From the NCBI GenBank assembly GCA_018883125.1, contig VEQR01000007.1:1-61002 (forward strand): 61,002 nt of DNA, given 5' to 3'. Position 1 is the stretch's first letter. The number at the start of each line of letters is the position of its first letter. Of this stretch, positions 19,958-29,128 are shown in pieces. The notes under the pieces are model-generated. The model was not told the DNA's origin. It saw nothing but the letters and a program-made list of their open reading frames with translations, and did no database searches. The translations under genes and the position numbers were made by a program. This stretch comes from Candidatus Kapaibacterium sp. GTDB lineage: Bacteria > Bacteroidota > Ignavibacteria > Kapaibacteriales > Kapaibacteriaceae.

Positions 19958-21973
19958 TCAGATGTCCAGGTTCTTTACATACTGGGCATTGCGCTCGATG
20001 AAGTCGCGGCGCGGTTCAACGGCCTCTCCCATGAGCGTTTCGAACACGTGCATGGCCTCGGCGGCATTTTCGATGCTTACGCGCAGCAGCGTGCGCGTTT
20101 CCGGATTCATGGTGGTTGCCCAGAGCTGGTCGGGATTCATTTCTCCCAGACCCTTAAAGCGGTTGATCACGATTCCGTCGGCAGTAGCCCCTTCCTCAAC
20201 CGGTACTTCGGCTTCTTCGGCGATGCCGGCCTCGGCGTTCTTGGCGGCCTTGCGGTCTGCCTTCTCCTTGCGGATGCGGGCAATGGCCTCGTCGCGCTCG
20301 GCATCGTTGTAGGCGTAGATCTCCGTTTTGCCCTTCTTGAGCTTGTAGAGAGGGGGCTGAGCGATATACAGACGTCCGTCGTTGATGAGATCCGGCATGT
20401 GCTTCCAGAACAACGTCAGCAGCAACGTACGGATGTGGGAGCCGTCCACGTCGGCATCAGCCATAAGGATGATCTTGCCGTATCGGGCCTTTGCCACATC
20501 GAAGTCATCGCCAAAGCCGGCGCCGATTGCCGTGAAGATCGTTCGGACTTCTTCGTTCTCGAGCACCTTCGTGAGGCGGGCCTTGTGGACGTTCAGGATT
20601 TTTCCCTTCAGCGGGAGGATAGCCTGGAATCGACGATCTCGGCCTTGCTTAGCCGAGCCACCGGCAGAGTCTCCCTCAACGAGGAAGATCTCTGTATCCT
20701 CGGGAGTGCGCAGCGAACAGTCGGCAAGCTTGCCCGGGAGAGAGCCGCTTTCCAGCGCTCCCTTGCGTCGGATAAGGTCTTTGGCCTTCCGTGCAGCCGC
20801 GCGAGCTTCAGCGGCTTGAGTGGCCTTTTCGATGATGTGCTTGGCAGCGCTTGGTGTTGCGTCGAGGTACTTTGAGAGTTCTTCGTTGATGATCGAGCGG
20901 ACAATGCCTTCGGTCTCGCCGTTGCCGAGTTTGGTCTTGGTCTGACCTTCGAACTGCGGCTCGGCAACCTTGACGGATATCACGGCCGTGAGGCCCTCAC
21001 GGAAGTCTTCACCGGTGAGGTTGATGTCCTTCTTCGTCATGTTGTTGGCTGCCGCATACGCGTTTAGCGTCCGCGTGAGTGCGCTGCGGAAACCCGAGAC
21101 ATGCGTGCCGCCTTCAACGGTATTGATGTTGTTCACGTACGAGAGAAGGTTCTCGCTGTAGCCCGAGTTATACTCAAAGCAAACGTCCACCACGGTCTCA
21201 ACGCCGGATTCATTCGCCACAGTGCCGCTCATCAGGATCGGCTTTGTGATCGCCGTGGCGTTCGTATCCAGATGACGGACAAAATCTACGAGACCACCAC
21301 GGTAGGCGAAGACGTCCTTCTTGCCATCGCGTTCGTCTTCGAGGGTGATCGTTACATCAGGGTTGAGGAAGGCCAGCTCGCGAAGGCGTTCCGAAACCTT
21401 TTCGTACCGAAACTCAACTGTGCGAAAGATGGTGTCATCCGGATAGAACCGAACGGTGGTGCCGGTCCGCTTTGATGTGCCGACCTCTACAACGGGGCCC
21501 TGTGGGACGCCGATGCTGTAGGTCTGTTCGTACTTCTTGCCATCGCGCTCAACGGTAACGAGCATCTTGGTTGAGAGGGCATTGACGCAGCTGACGCCAA
21601 CGCCGTGAAGGCCCCCTGACACCTTATAGGTGTTCTTGTCGAACTTACCGCCGGCGTGCAGGGTACACATGACCACTTCCAGCGTTGAGATCTTCTTCAC
21701 CGGGTGGGGTCCAACCGGGATACCGCGACCATCGTCGGCAACGGAACATGATCCATCCGCATTGAGGGTGATCATGATGTTGCGGCAATACCCGGCCAGG
21801 GCCTCATCGATGGAGTTATCGACCACCTCTTGGATGAGGTGATGAAGGCCGCGCTCGCCTACATCGCCGATGTACATGGCGGGACGTTTGCGGACGGCTT
21901 CGAGGCCTTCGAGGACCTTGATGCTGTCCTCGGTATATCCGGGTTGCAGAGGTTGTTGTTGAGCGTCTGACAT
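19958..21973 (-). CDS. gyrB: DNA gyrase subunit B
   Basis: ATPase subunit of the topoisomerase that introduces negative supercoils. The N-terminal GHKL ATPase shows VVDNSIDEALAGY, DDGRGIPVG and GGLHGVGVSCVNALS. The Toprim domain shows EGDSAGGSAKQGRDR, LPLKGKILNVHKA and the acidic DADVDGSHIRTLLL. The C-terminus has NRFKGLGEMNPDQLW. Length (671 aa) fits the short GyrB form. It ends the minus-strand cluster dnaN-recF-dciA-gyrB, the classic replication-gene order near bacterial origins. Confidence 0.96.
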   Translation of the reverse strand: MSDAQQQPLQPGYTEDSIKVLEGLEAVRKRPAMYIGDVGERGLHHLIQEVVDNSIDEALAGYCRNIMITLNADGSCSVADDGRGIPVGPHPVKKISTLEVVMCTLHAGGKFDKNTYKVSGGLHGVGVSCVNALSTKMLVTVERDGKKYEQTYSIGVPQGPVVEVGTSKRTGTTVRFYPDDTIFRTVEFRYEKVSERLRELAFLNPDVTITLEDERDGKKDVFAYRGGLVDFVRHLDTNATAITKPILMSGTVANESGVETVVDVCFEYNSGYSENLLSYVNNINTVEGGTHVSGFRSALTRTLNAYAAANNMTKKDINLTGEDFREGLTAVISVKVAEPQFEGQTKTKLGNGETEGIVRSIINEELSKYLDATPSAAKHIIEKATQAAEARAAARKAKDLIRRKGALESGSLPGKLADCSLRTPEDTEIFLVEGDSAGGSAKQGRDRRFQAILPLKGKILNVHKARLTKVLENEEVRTIFTAIGAGFGDDFDVAKARYGKIILMADADVDGSHIRTLLLTLFWKHMPDLINDGRLYIAQPPLYKLKKGKTEIYAYNDAERDEAIARIRKEKADRKAAKNAEAGIAEEAEVPVEEGATADGIVINRFKGLGEMNPDQLWATTMNPETRTLLRVSIENAAEAMHVFETLMGEAVEPRRDFIERNAQYVKNLDI

Positions 21974-22001
21974 AGAAATCTCCTAAGATTCGAAACGGGG
22001 A

Positions 22002-22277
22002 TCAGCGGATGACGATCTCGCGCACGAGATCCTTTCCGGCAAGATGATTTATTGAGCGACGCAATTCGTCGCGTCGTAAGATGAGTTCGTGTCTCCATGC
22101 TGCCTCGGGAACATGCACGCGCAAGGTTCCGCCCTCGAAGGAGCGGATCTGGGTGCGTGCTGCAAGCCCCTTGCCGACAACATCTTCCCAATACTTTGGG
22201 ATGCGAGCCTTGTCGAGTTCACCATCGAGGTGGCGTGAGGCGATGAATGATCTGAGGAGCTCCGAAAGTTCGATCAC
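22002..22277 (-). CDS. DciA-family (DUF721) protein
   Basis: A 91-aa protein of the DUF721/DciA family, which in several bacteria helps load the replicative helicase DnaB. The pattern IPKYWEDVVGKGLAARTQIRSFEGGTL followed by VHVPEAAWRHELILRRDEL is typical. Its start overlaps the stop of recF by 4 bp, and gyrB follows 28 bp downstream. This position between recF and gyrB is where the family is often found. Function is inferred from the family and context. Confidence 0.88.
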   Translation of the reverse strand: MIELSELLRSFIASRHLDGELDKARIPKYWEDVVGKGLAARTQIRSFEGGTLRVHVPEAAWRHELILRRDELRRSINHLAGKDLVREIVIR

Positions 22278-23461
22278 GCTGCCTCCTTGGCGCTGGAGCG
22301 CTCAGTAGCGGTGATACGTCCGGAGACAACCGTTGACATCTGGATGCTGACGCTGCGTCCATGCTGACGCTCGACGGAATCCAGAACGCTGCGTACCTGA
22401 TGGCCATCGGTGGTGGTCACAAAGCACTGCATGTTCATGGCAATGACGTGATCAAGGACGCGTCGGCAGCGATCGGCATCAAGTTCACTAAAAACATCAT
22501 CGAGCAGCACAACCGGACGTTCGTTGCTGTACTCCTGGAGGATCTGTGATTCGGCGATCTTCAGTGCTACGAGCAGAGACTTGTGCTGACCCTGTGAAGC
22601 GGTCACGCGCACCAGCCCACCATTGATGAACAGTGCAACGTCATCCTTTTGTGGTCCGAACATCGTGGATTGGCGCGCGATCTCTCGCGAGCGGAGCGTG
22701 CGGGCAATTGTCCGATAGGCCGCTGCCACTGCTTCAGCAGAATGGACATCTGCATCTGCAGCATGATCCATCACGTCGGGCTGGTAGCGAACATCGATGT
22801 CTTCCATGCCACCGGACACCGAGCTGTACGACTCACGAATACGCGGTGTAACGTCACGCAGAAACTGCGCGCGGCGCTGCACGATCTCTGCGCCCACGAT
22901 AATGAACTGTTCGGTCCAGACGTCAAGATCCTGCTCACTGGCTCTACCTTCGGCCATGGCCGAAAGGACAGCGTTGCGATGCTTAAAGAGCCGGCGATGT
23001 TCGAAGAGCAGTTCCGTAACGCGCCGGCTTGATTGGGCCATAACTGCATCAATGAACGAGCGGCGCTCGGCGGGTGCTCCAAACGTGATGCTCTTGTGGT
23101 CCGGACTCAACACAACGATCGGCATTGCACCGATGATGTCACGGGGCGAGCACGACGTTTGCGTTGACGTCGTAATGCGCTTTCGCACGCCGTGACGTAC
23201 CGTTACACCAACGCTATAGGGCACGCCGAGGTCTTTCTCGGCCGTAACATTTGCTGTACAGCTGTCCTCGTTGTGACGGATCAGAGCTTGGTCACTGACA
23301 GGAACGAAGCTGCGTGCCATGGCACAGAGGCTGAGAGCCTCAAGAATCGACGTCTTGCCGGAGCCGTTTCCGCCCGTGAGGATGTTCACATCGGGAACGA
23401 ACGACAAGTCCGATTCCTGATGGTTACGGACATTGTGCAGATGAATGCTACGGATCACCAC
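22274..23461 (-). CDS. recF: DNA replication and repair protein RecF
   Basis: SMC-like ATPase that helps load RecA at gaps, working with RecO and RecR. Walker A is LTGGNGSGKTSILEAL, the ABC signature region ASQGQHKSLLVALKIAE, and Walker B RPVVLLDDVFSELDADR. The opening MVIRSIHLHNVRNHQE is the family start. Length is slightly above average (395 aa), with a short Ser/Ala-rich tail. It lies 11 bp after dnaN and overlaps dciA by 4 bp. recO is present elsewhere in the window (52079-52780). Confidence 0.95.
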   Translation of the reverse strand: MVIRSIHLHNVRNHQESDLSFVPDVNILTGGNGSGKTSILEALSLCAMARSFVPVSDQALIRHNEDSCTANVTAEKDLGVPYSVGVTVRHGVRKRITTSTQTSCSPRDIIGAMPIVVLSPDHKSITFGAPAERRSFIDAVMAQSSRRVTELLFEHRRLFKHRNAVLSAMAEGRASEQDLDVWTEQFIIVGAEIVQRRAQFLRDVTPRIRESYSSVSGGMEDIDVRYQPDVMDHAADADVHSAEAVAAAYRTIARTLRSREIARQSTMFGPQKDDVALFINGGLVRVTASQGQHKSLLVALKIAESQILQEYSNERPVVLLDDVFSELDADRCRRVLDHVIAMNMQCFVTTTDGHQVRSVLDSVERQHGRSVSIQMSTVVSGRITATERSSAKEAA

Positions 23462-23472
23462 GTCAGTGCCCG

Positions 23473-24591
23473 TTAGATCTTCACGGGCATAACCAGCATG
23501 AGAAGCGAATCATCGCCAGCGGCTGGCGTGATGAGCACCGCGCGCACAGGAGAGGAGAATGTCATCTTCACGTTCAGGTCCGGATCATCTTCGGAGCTGA
23601 TGTTCTTGATGGCTTCTTCGAGAAAGCGGTAGTTGAATCCCACTTCGAAATCACTTGTCGAAAACTCGCACGGGATGTTCTCCGTACCCTTGCTGCCCGA
23701 ATCTTCGTCTTCCGAGTGTACGGACATCGACGATGATTCGATACGGAATCGGACGTGCTTGGTGTTCGTATTGGCGAAGAGCGATACGCGCTTGATGGCG
23801 CTGAGTACTTCGCGCTGATGAACGATCAGGGTCTTGTCGTTGTCGGCCGGAATGACATTCTGATACGGCGGATACTTTTCGTCGATGATGCGTGTGGTGA
23901 TCGTTAGCGAGCCAATGGAAAAGCGCGCGTGAGTGCGGGAGATCTCCATCGAGACGTCACTCTCGACGCGGCGCAGCAGATCCACAGATCGGGACGGGAT
24001 GATCGCTTCAAGACCATCCGGAAACTCTGCGTCTCCGGCACCGATGATCACGCGTGACAGGCGGAAGCCATCCGTGGCGACTGCCGTTACGCTGTCCGAG
24101 CGGAATTGGAAGAACACACCGGTCATGCTCGGACGATACTCTTCCGTCGAAACGGCAAACACGGTCTTGTTGGCCATGCGCATGACGTCTTCCTTGCGAA
24201 GCGTTGCCAGCTGTGCCTCGGGGAACGGCGGAATCGTGGGGAACTCATCGGCATCGAGCGACTTCATCTCGTAGGACCCTGTTGGGGTGCGCAGAGAGAT
24301 CGTCTGATTACGCTCGTTTGCCGTAACCTCCAACGAACCAGATGAGCCGAGCTCCTTGATAAGGTCATTGAACTGCCGTGCAGGGATGAGAAGCGCGCCA
24401 TCACGTTCGCCAACCACCAACGTCGTCAGCGAGATGGTGATCTCCTGGTCCGTTGCGGTGAATGTCAGCTCGCTGCCACGCAGTTCGGCCAGCAGGTGCT
24501 CGAGTACGGGAATTGTGCTCTTGGCAGGGATGGCAGGGAGGACCTTCTGCAGGGCCTTTTGTAGGTCCGGCAGGGCTACAGTGAACTTCAT
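23473..24591 (-). CDS. dnaN: DNA polymerase III beta subunit (sliding clamp)
   Basis: Processivity clamp of the replicative polymerase. It has three similar domains over 372 aa: MKFTVALPDLQKALQKVLPAIPAKSTIPVLEHLLAE, NKTVFAVSTEEYRPSMTGVFF and IDEKYPPYQNVIPADNDKTL. The C-terminus LLMLVMPVKI corresponds to the partner-binding end (consensus MPMRL). It is the first gene of the minus-strand replication cluster. dnaA is not adjacent; instead psd lies divergently upstream, with overlapping promoters between them. Confidence 0.96.
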   Translation of the reverse strand: MKFTVALPDLQKALQKVLPAIPAKSTIPVLEHLLAELRGSELTFTATDQEITISLTTLVVGERDGALLIPARQFNDLIKELGSSGSLEVTANERNQTISLRTPTGSYEMKSLDADEFPTIPPFPEAQLATLRKEDVMRMANKTVFAVSTEEYRPSMTGVFFQFRSDSVTAVATDGFRLSRVIIGAGDAEFPDGLEAIIPSRSVDLLRRVESDVSMEISRTHARFSIGSLTITTRIIDEKYPPYQNVIPADNDKTLIVHQREVLSAIKRVSLFANTNTKHVRFRIESSSMSVHSEDEDSGSKGTENIPCEFSTSDFEVGFNYRFLEEAIKNISSEDDPDLNVKMTFSSPVRAVLITPAAGDDSLLMLVMPVKI

Positions 24592-24634
24592 GATGGATTC
24601 CGAAAGAAGATCGCGCCGAGAGGCTCGAAAGTGC

Positions 24635-24655
24635 TAGTTTTGACGGGCGAATCTA
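24635..24655. promoter_or_regulatory. Overlapping divergent -7 elements of psd (+) and dnaN (-)
   Basis: TAGTTTTG at 24635-24642 reads toward psd (exact TAnnTTTG). TAGATTCG, read on the minus strand at 24655-24648, points toward dnaN (TAnnTTCG). The two predicted transcript starts fall inside each other's promoter, so the genes should interfere with each other's transcription. Confidence 0.6.
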
Positions 24656-24685
24656 CGAACCTCCTGACGACCAGACAACGCAGAA

Positions 24686-25372
24686 ATGTTCAGAATCATA
24701 ACACCTTACGGCTACGACAACGCCTTTTTGATGCTCGGCTTCAGCGCCCTGCTCATCGCCCTTTCTGTGGGCTTCCTCGACGGAGTTCTGAGTCTGCTCA
24801 CGGGGCTCCTTGGTGCCGGCCTTGGCCTGTTCACCTTGTGGTTCTTCCGGGATGCTGAACGCCCCCTTCATGAAGAGGCAAAGTCCGATACGCGACTCAT
24901 CATGGCCCCTGCTGACGGGCAGGTGGTGAATGTGATTCCCCTTGACCACGATGCGCTTCTCGGAGGTCCGGCAACGCAGATCAGCATCTTCCTGTCACCT
25001 GTCAACCTGCATGTGAACCGCTACCCGGCCTCGGGAGTGATTGAATCGGTGGAGTACATTCCGGGCAAGTATCTGATGGCCTTCAACCCGAAGTCGAGCA
25101 TGGAAAATGAGCGTTCCCAGTTTGTGCTGCGCACGCCCCATGGGCGCATCTCCTACCAGCAGATCACAGGGTTTCTGGCCCGCCGCATCGTGTACGATAC
25201 CAAAGTGGGTGATGTTGCCACCGTGGGCCAGAGGTTTGGCATGATGAAGTTCGGTTCGCGGATGGACGTGGTTGTGCCGGCCAGCGCTACTGTGCTGGTG
25301 CATCCGGGTGACCGCGTGGTGAGCGCCCGACACATCCTGGCAAGGCTTGCCGGGGCCGACAACGAGGCATAA
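24686..25372 (+). CDS. psd: Phosphatidylserine decarboxylase (short pyruvoyl type)
   Basis: Converts phosphatidylserine to phosphatidylethanolamine at the inner membrane. Two hydrophobic N-terminal stretches (FLMLGFSALLIALSVGFL; LLTGLLGAGLGLFTLWFF) anchor it. The core has PADGQVVNVIP, FLSPVNLHVNRYPASG, NERSQFVL and the self-processing site MKFGSRMDV, where Ser191 would become the pyruvoyl group. Length (228 aa) fits the short form found in Bacteroidota and archaea. Its stop shares one base with the start of pssA, which makes the substrate. Confidence 0.93.
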   Translation: MFRIITPYGYDNAFLMLGFSALLIALSVGFLDGVLSLLTGLLGAGLGLFTLWFFRDAERPLHEEAKSDTRLIMAPADGQVVNVIPLDHDALLGGPATQISIFLSPVNLHVNRYPASGVIESVEYIPGKYLMAFNPKSSMENERSQFVLRTPHGRISYQQITGFLARRIVYDTKVGDVATVGQRFGMMKFGSRMDVVVPASATVLVHPGDRVVSARHILARLAGADNEA

Positions 25373-26133
25373 TGCGCGTCACACGCTCGGTCATACCAAA
25401 CCTCTTCACCCTGGCGAACCTGTTCTGCGGGATCGCGGCCATCGTGGCTGCCTTTGAGGGTCGGCCGGCAGAGGCTATCGGCCTGATCATCACGGCCGGC
25501 GTATTCGACATGCTGGATGGTGTTGTGGCGCGGCTAACCCGCAGCACATCGGAGTTCGGCGTCGAGCTGGATTCCCTGTGCGATGCAGTTTCTTTTGGCG
25601 TGGCTCCGTCGGTTCTACTCTACGTCTCCTACCCAGCTTCGATGCAGCATACGCAATGGACGCTTGTTCTGGCCTCTCTGCCTGCTCTTGCGGGCGTGCT
25701 GCGTTTGGCGCGGTTCAACGTGCAGCTCACGAGCATGGAAGACAAGCTCTACTTCCGGGGAATGCCCATACCGGCCGGTGCCTTTACGATCCTGTCGTAC
25801 CTGGCCGTGTGGCACGATCGCATTCCGGCGCCATGGCAGCCCCATGCACTCATCGCCGTCTCCGTCATTACCTCGCTGGCCATGGTCAGCACCGTCAAGT
25901 ACGACAACCTGCCACGTCCGTCGATGCGTGCCTTCCGCCAGCGTCCGGTGGTGTTTTCCGTATTTTTGGCCGGATTCGTTGCGTGTGTTGTGACCAAGTT
26001 GGCGGCCATGTTCCCGTTCATGATGCTCTACCTCGTCGGTGGCGCAGTGCGTCATGCCCTGGTGTTTGTCCGCGACCGTAGCGACAGTGATGATTCGATT
26101 GACGAAGGCGATCCTGACCCCTTTACCATGTAG
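25372..26133 (+). CDS. pssA: CDP-diacylglycerol-serine O-phosphatidyltransferase
   Basis: Makes phosphatidylserine from CDP-diacylglycerol and serine, supplying Psd. The CDP-alcohol transferase signature D-G-x2-A-R-x8-G-x3-D-x3-D is complete, from Asp49 to Asp71 (DGVVAR ... GVELDSLCD). Several membrane helices follow. The opening SVIPNLFTLANLFCGIAAI is typical of this family. The ATG overlaps the stop of psd by one base, so the pair is translationally coupled. The C-terminus is acidic (SDSDDSIDEGDPD). Confidence 0.94.
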   Translation: MRVTRSVIPNLFTLANLFCGIAAIVAAFEGRPAEAIGLIITAGVFDMLDGVVARLTRSTSEFGVELDSLCDAVSFGVAPSVLLYVSYPASMQHTQWTLVLASLPALAGVLRLARFNVQLTSMEDKLYFRGMPIPAGAFTILSYLAVWHDRIPAPWQPHALIAVSVITSLAMVSTVKYDNLPRPSMRAFRQRPVVFSVFLAGFVACVVTKLAAMFPFMMLYLVGGAVRHALVFVRDRSDSDDSIDEGDPDPFTM

Positions 26134-26155
26134 CACTTCCCGGATTCGAGCGACC

Positions 26156-26428
26156 ATGAAGACCTATACCGCAAACATCACCGTTACGCTCCGTCGGGCC
26201 ATCCTTGACGTGCAGGGCAAGGCCGTTGAGCACGCCTTGCACTCCCTTCACATGCCGTCTCTGGGGAACGTCCGCATCGGCAAGCACATCGAGCTTACGG
26301 TTACGGCGGTAGATCACGATTCGGCCTCGGCCGCCGTGCGGGAAGCCTGCGATAAGCTCCTGACCAATCCTGTGATGGAAGACTACCAGTTCACGCTGCA
26401 TGAACTAGCTGCCGTGGGGGCAGAATGA
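26156..26428 (+). CDS. purS: Phosphoribosylformylglycinamidine synthase subunit PurS
   Basis: A 90-aa subunit of the three-part FGAM synthase of purine synthesis; it bridges PurQ and PurL. The sequence has the family look: [20 protein letters not shown], then [11 protein letters not shown] and [16 protein letters not shown]. The ATG at 26156 is used because the upstream in-frame codons overlap pssA and are unlike the family. It overlaps purQ by 4 bp (ATGA). PurL is not in the window. Confidence 0.93.
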   Translation: MKTYTANITVTLRRAILDVQGKAVEHALHSLHMPSLGNVRIGKHIELTVTAVDHDSASAAVREACDKLLTNPVMEDYQFTLHELAAVGAE

Positions 26429-27126
26429 ACGTTGGCGTTGTCACCTTCCCGGGCTCGAACTGCGATGCTGATGCCCGTTATGGCGCATCCTTGGCCGGCG
26501 CAACGGTCCATGCCCTGTGGCACAAGGACACGTCTTTGCCACCGGGGCTCGACGTGATTATCCTGCCGGGAGGGTTTTCCTACGGGGACTATCTGCGCAC
26601 GGGTGCCATTGCGCGGTTTTCACCGATCATGCACGAGGTGATCGGCTTTGCCAATGGTGGTGGACTGGTGTTCGGCATCTGTAATGGCTTTCAGATCCTG
26701 TGTGAGTCCGGACTGCTTCCCGGCGCGCTGATTCGCAACCGCAACCTCAGCTTCGTCTGCAAGGATGTGCATCTGCGGGTAGAAAACACCGACACACCGT
26801 TTTCGAATGTCTGCTCCCAGGGCCAGGTACTTCGAATTCCAGTTGCCCATGGAGAAGGTCGCTACACGGCGTCCGACGATGTTATCAAGGGGCTTGAGGA
26901 CAACGGCCAGGTATTGTTCCGGTATGTCACAGCCGACGGCGTGCCGACTGATGAGTCCAATCCCAACGGCAGCCTTGCCAACATTGCCGGCATTACCAAC
27001 GCCACCCGTAATGTGATGGGGCTAATGCCGCACCCCGAGAGGGCCTGTGAGCCCCTTCTCGGATCGGCTGACGGAATGGCCGTTTTCCAGAGTCTGCTGC
27101 GTCACTGCAATGCCAATGTGGCGTAA
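26425..27126 (+). CDS. purQ: Phosphoribosylformylglycinamidine synthase subunit PurQ
   Basis: Class I glutamine amidotransferase that supplies ammonia to PurL in purine synthesis. The catalytic triad is Cys86 in GICNGFQIL, and His203 and Glu205 in [10 protein letters not shown]. Other motifs are [12 protein letters not shown] at the start and [20 protein letters not shown], which is specific to PurQ. Length (233 aa) is normal. It overlaps purS by 4 bp. Confidence 0.95.
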   Translation: MNVGVVTFPGSNCDADARYGASLAGATVHALWHKDTSLPPGLDVIILPGGFSYGDYLRTGAIARFSPIMHEVIGFANGGGLVFGICNGFQILCESGLLPGALIRNRNLSFVCKDVHLRVENTDTPFSNVCSQGQVLRIPVAHGEGRYTASDDVIKGLEDNGQVLFRYVTADGVPTDESNPNGSLANIAGITNATRNVMGLMPHPERACEPLLGSADGMAVFQSLLRHCNANVA

Positions 27127-27174
27127 GTTTGCCCAGTCCACGAACCACACGAATCACCTCTCCGGGAGAAACCG

Positions 27175-27351
27175 ATGGGTAGGTTAGGCCCCCTCGAAAT
27201 CGCTTTGATCGTCCTTGTTCTGCTGCTGCTCTTCGGTGGACGCAAGATTCCTGAACTCATGCGTGGCCTTGGATCCGGATTGAAGGAATTCAAGAAGGCC
27301 TCCTCAGCAACCGATGACGACGATTCAACGCCAACCAATCCGGTTAAGTAA
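27175..27351 (+). CDS. tatA: Twin-arginine translocase subunit TatA
   Basis: A 58-aa protein: [20 protein letters not shown] forms the membrane helix, then the [16 protein letters not shown] hinge and amphipathic helix, then an acidic tail (TDDDDST). This is the standard TatA layout; TatA forms the pore for folded proteins with twin-arginine signals. It is followed 14 bp later by a TatB-like gene. The glycosylasparaginase at 1994 is a candidate substrate. Confidence 0.92.
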   Translation: MGRLGPLEIALIVLVLLLLFGGRKIPELMRGLGSGLKEFKKASSATDDDDSTPTNPVK

Positions 27352-27365
27352 CTCGCCGGTGAACC

Positions 27366-27749
27366 ATGTTTGATGTCGGCGGCTTCGAGTTCATCGTCAT
27401 CATCCTGGCGATCATTCTCCTCTTCGGACCCAAGGCACTTCCCGATCTGGCTCGCCAGATGGGCAAGGGGCTCCGGCAGTTCCGCAAGGCCCAGGAAGAC
27501 CTTACCCAACAGATCCGAGACATATCGGCCGACGCGGCGGTACGCGAAGCGCTGGACATGACGCCCACAACTGTTATTCGTCCGCCTGCCGGGGGAATCC
27601 CTGTATCACGGGGCGAGGCAGAGAGTGCTAATACTAGCGAGCAACCGCAGAACATCCCGGCGGCAGACTCAGATCCCCAGCCCGATGCCGGACCGGATGC
27701 CTCGCTGCCGGGCTCATCCGAAACTCCCGAACCCTCATCGCAATCATGA
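27366..27749 (+). CDS. tatB: Twin-arginine translocase TatB-like subunit
   Basis: A 127-aa protein. An N-terminal membrane helix (FEFIVIILAIILLFGPKALP) is followed by an amphipathic helix (DLARQMGKGLRQFRKAQEDL) and a long Pro/Ser/Asp-rich tail. The FGPKALP hinge with Pro and the longer amphipathic region suit TatB, although TatA/TatB/TatE can be hard to separate by sequence. The stop overlaps the gatA start by 4 bp. TatC is not in the window. Confidence 0.85.
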   Translation: MFDVGGFEFIVIILAIILLFGPKALPDLARQMGKGLRQFRKAQEDLTQQIRDISADAAVREALDMTPTTVIRPPAGGIPVSRGEAESANTSEQPQNIPAADSDPQPDAGPDASLPGSSETPEPSSQS

Positions 27750-29128
27750 CCTATTCCATCGACCGTTCAGCATTTGCCGGCGGCACCTCGAGCGCCAGCG
27801 AGCGTTGTGCCGAATCACTCAGCGTTATTCAGCGTCGCGCCGATCTCGGCGTGTTCCTGCATGTGGATGACGAAGGGGCTCGCGCTGCTGCAGCCGAAAG
27901 CGACGAGCGATTCGCTGCCGGGTTGGCGCGTCCGCTCGAAGGGTTGATCGTGGCGGTGAAGGACAATATTTCGGTGACGGGTCAGCCCCTTACCTGCGCA
28001 TCCCGAATGCTCGAGGGATTTCAGCCGCTCTACAATGCCACTGTCGTGGAGCGACTTTCCGATGCCGGCGCCATCGTTATCGGGAAGACCAACATGGACG
28101 AGTTTGCCATGGGGTCGTCCAACGAAACATCTGCCTACGGTCCGGTCCGCCATGCCAGTGATGCCGAGCGTGTTCCCGGTGGATCTTCCGGTGGTTCTGC
28201 TGTTGCCGTGGCTGCGGGAATGTGCCACGTGGCTCTGGGATCCGACACCGGCGGTTCGATCCGTCAGCCGGCGGCATTTTGTGGCGTGTACGGCCTGAAG
28301 CCAACCTACGGACGCGTATCGCGTCACGGCTTGGTGGCATTTGCGTCATCGCTCGATCAAATCGGCATCTTCTCCCGCTCTGTTGCCGACATGCAGCAGG
28401 TTTTCGAGGTGATTGCCGGAACGGATCCGATGGACTCGACGTCGGCCCGTGATGTTCCGTCGCTGCCGGAGATGCCGGCACAACCGCGCATCGCCGCGCT
28501 TCCATTGAAGCAGCTTGATGGATGCGCTCCGGAGATCATCACTGCCTATACATCCTATCTCGAAAAGCTTGCCTCCACCGGCGCAGTGATCGAGGATGTG
28601 GAACTACCTCATTCACAGTTGTGGATTCCCACATACTTCATTCTCGCAACGGCCGAGGCATCAAGTAATCTGGCCCGGTTCGATGGCGTCCGCTACGGAT
28701 TGCGCGTCGATGCCGAAGACGGTGACATCACCACGGCAAGCCGCACGGCCGGTTTTGGTGCCGAAGTCCAGCGTCGCATTATGCTGGGCACATTCGCTCT
28801 GTCCAAGGGCTATGGAGAGGCATACTATACAAAGGCGCAGCAGGCACGGATGCTCATACGCCAGTCGTATGACCGGGTGTTTGAAACGTATGATGCGTTT
28901 GCCTTGCCGACCACTCCGACAACGGCGTTCCGACTCGGTGAAAAGAGCGATCCCGTGAGCATGTGGCTCAGCGACTACTTCACGGTCTCAGCCAACATCG
29001 CCGGGATCCCGGCACTGAGCGTGCCGTTTGGTCGGGATGACAAGGGGCTCCCCATTGGCATGCAGCTGCAGGGGCCGATGTTCAGCGATGAGCGACTTAT
29101 GACCCTCGCCGCGCGCCTGGAAGGTTGA
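27746..29128 (+). CDS. gatA: Asp/Glu-tRNA amidotransferase subunit A
   Basis: Amidase subunit of GatCAB, which amidates misacylated Glu-tRNA(Gln) or Asp-tRNA(Asn). The Ser-cisSer-Lys triad is visible: Lys72 in VKDNISV, a Ser in GGSSGGSA near residue 147, and Ser171 in GSDTGGSIRQPA. Other family motifs are GKTNMDEFAMGSS and LKPTYGRVSRHGL. At 460 aa it is about 20-25 residues shorter than usual at the C-terminus. Its last 32 bp overlap the opposing OsmC gene. gatB and gatC are not adjacent, apart from the Tat genes upstream. Confidence 0.94.
   Translation: MTYSIDRSAFAGGTSSASERCAESLSVIQRRADLGVFLHVDDEGARAAAAESDERFAAGLARPLEGLIVAVKDNISVTGQPLTCASRMLEGFQPLYNATVVERLSDAGAIVIGKTNMDEFAMGSSNETSAYGPVRHASDAERVPGGSSGGSAVAVAAGMCHVALGSDTGGSIRQPAAFCGVYGLKPTYGRVSRHGLVAFASSLDQIGIFSRSVADMQQVFEVIAGTDPMDSTSARDVPSLPEMPAQPRIAALPLKQLDGCAPEIITAYTSYLEKLASTGAVIEDVELPHSQLWIPTYFILATAEASSNLARFDGVRYGLRVDAEDGDITTASRTAGFGAEVQRRIMLGTFALSKGYGEAYYTKAQQARMLIRQSYDRVFETYDAFALPTTPTTAFRLGEKSDPVSMWLSDYFTVSANIAGIPALSVPFGRDDKGLPIGMQLQGPMFSDERLMTLAARLEG

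Noticed and set aside
19928-20875. 315-aa plus-strand frame opposite gyrB
   Set aside because: No motif and a His/Gly-rich composition typical of antisense frames. The gyrB call is certain.
24592-24685. Chromosomal origin between dnaN and psd
   Set aside because: Only 94 bp, no TTATCCACA-like boxes and no AT-rich unwinding stretch. The gap is filled by the two promoters.
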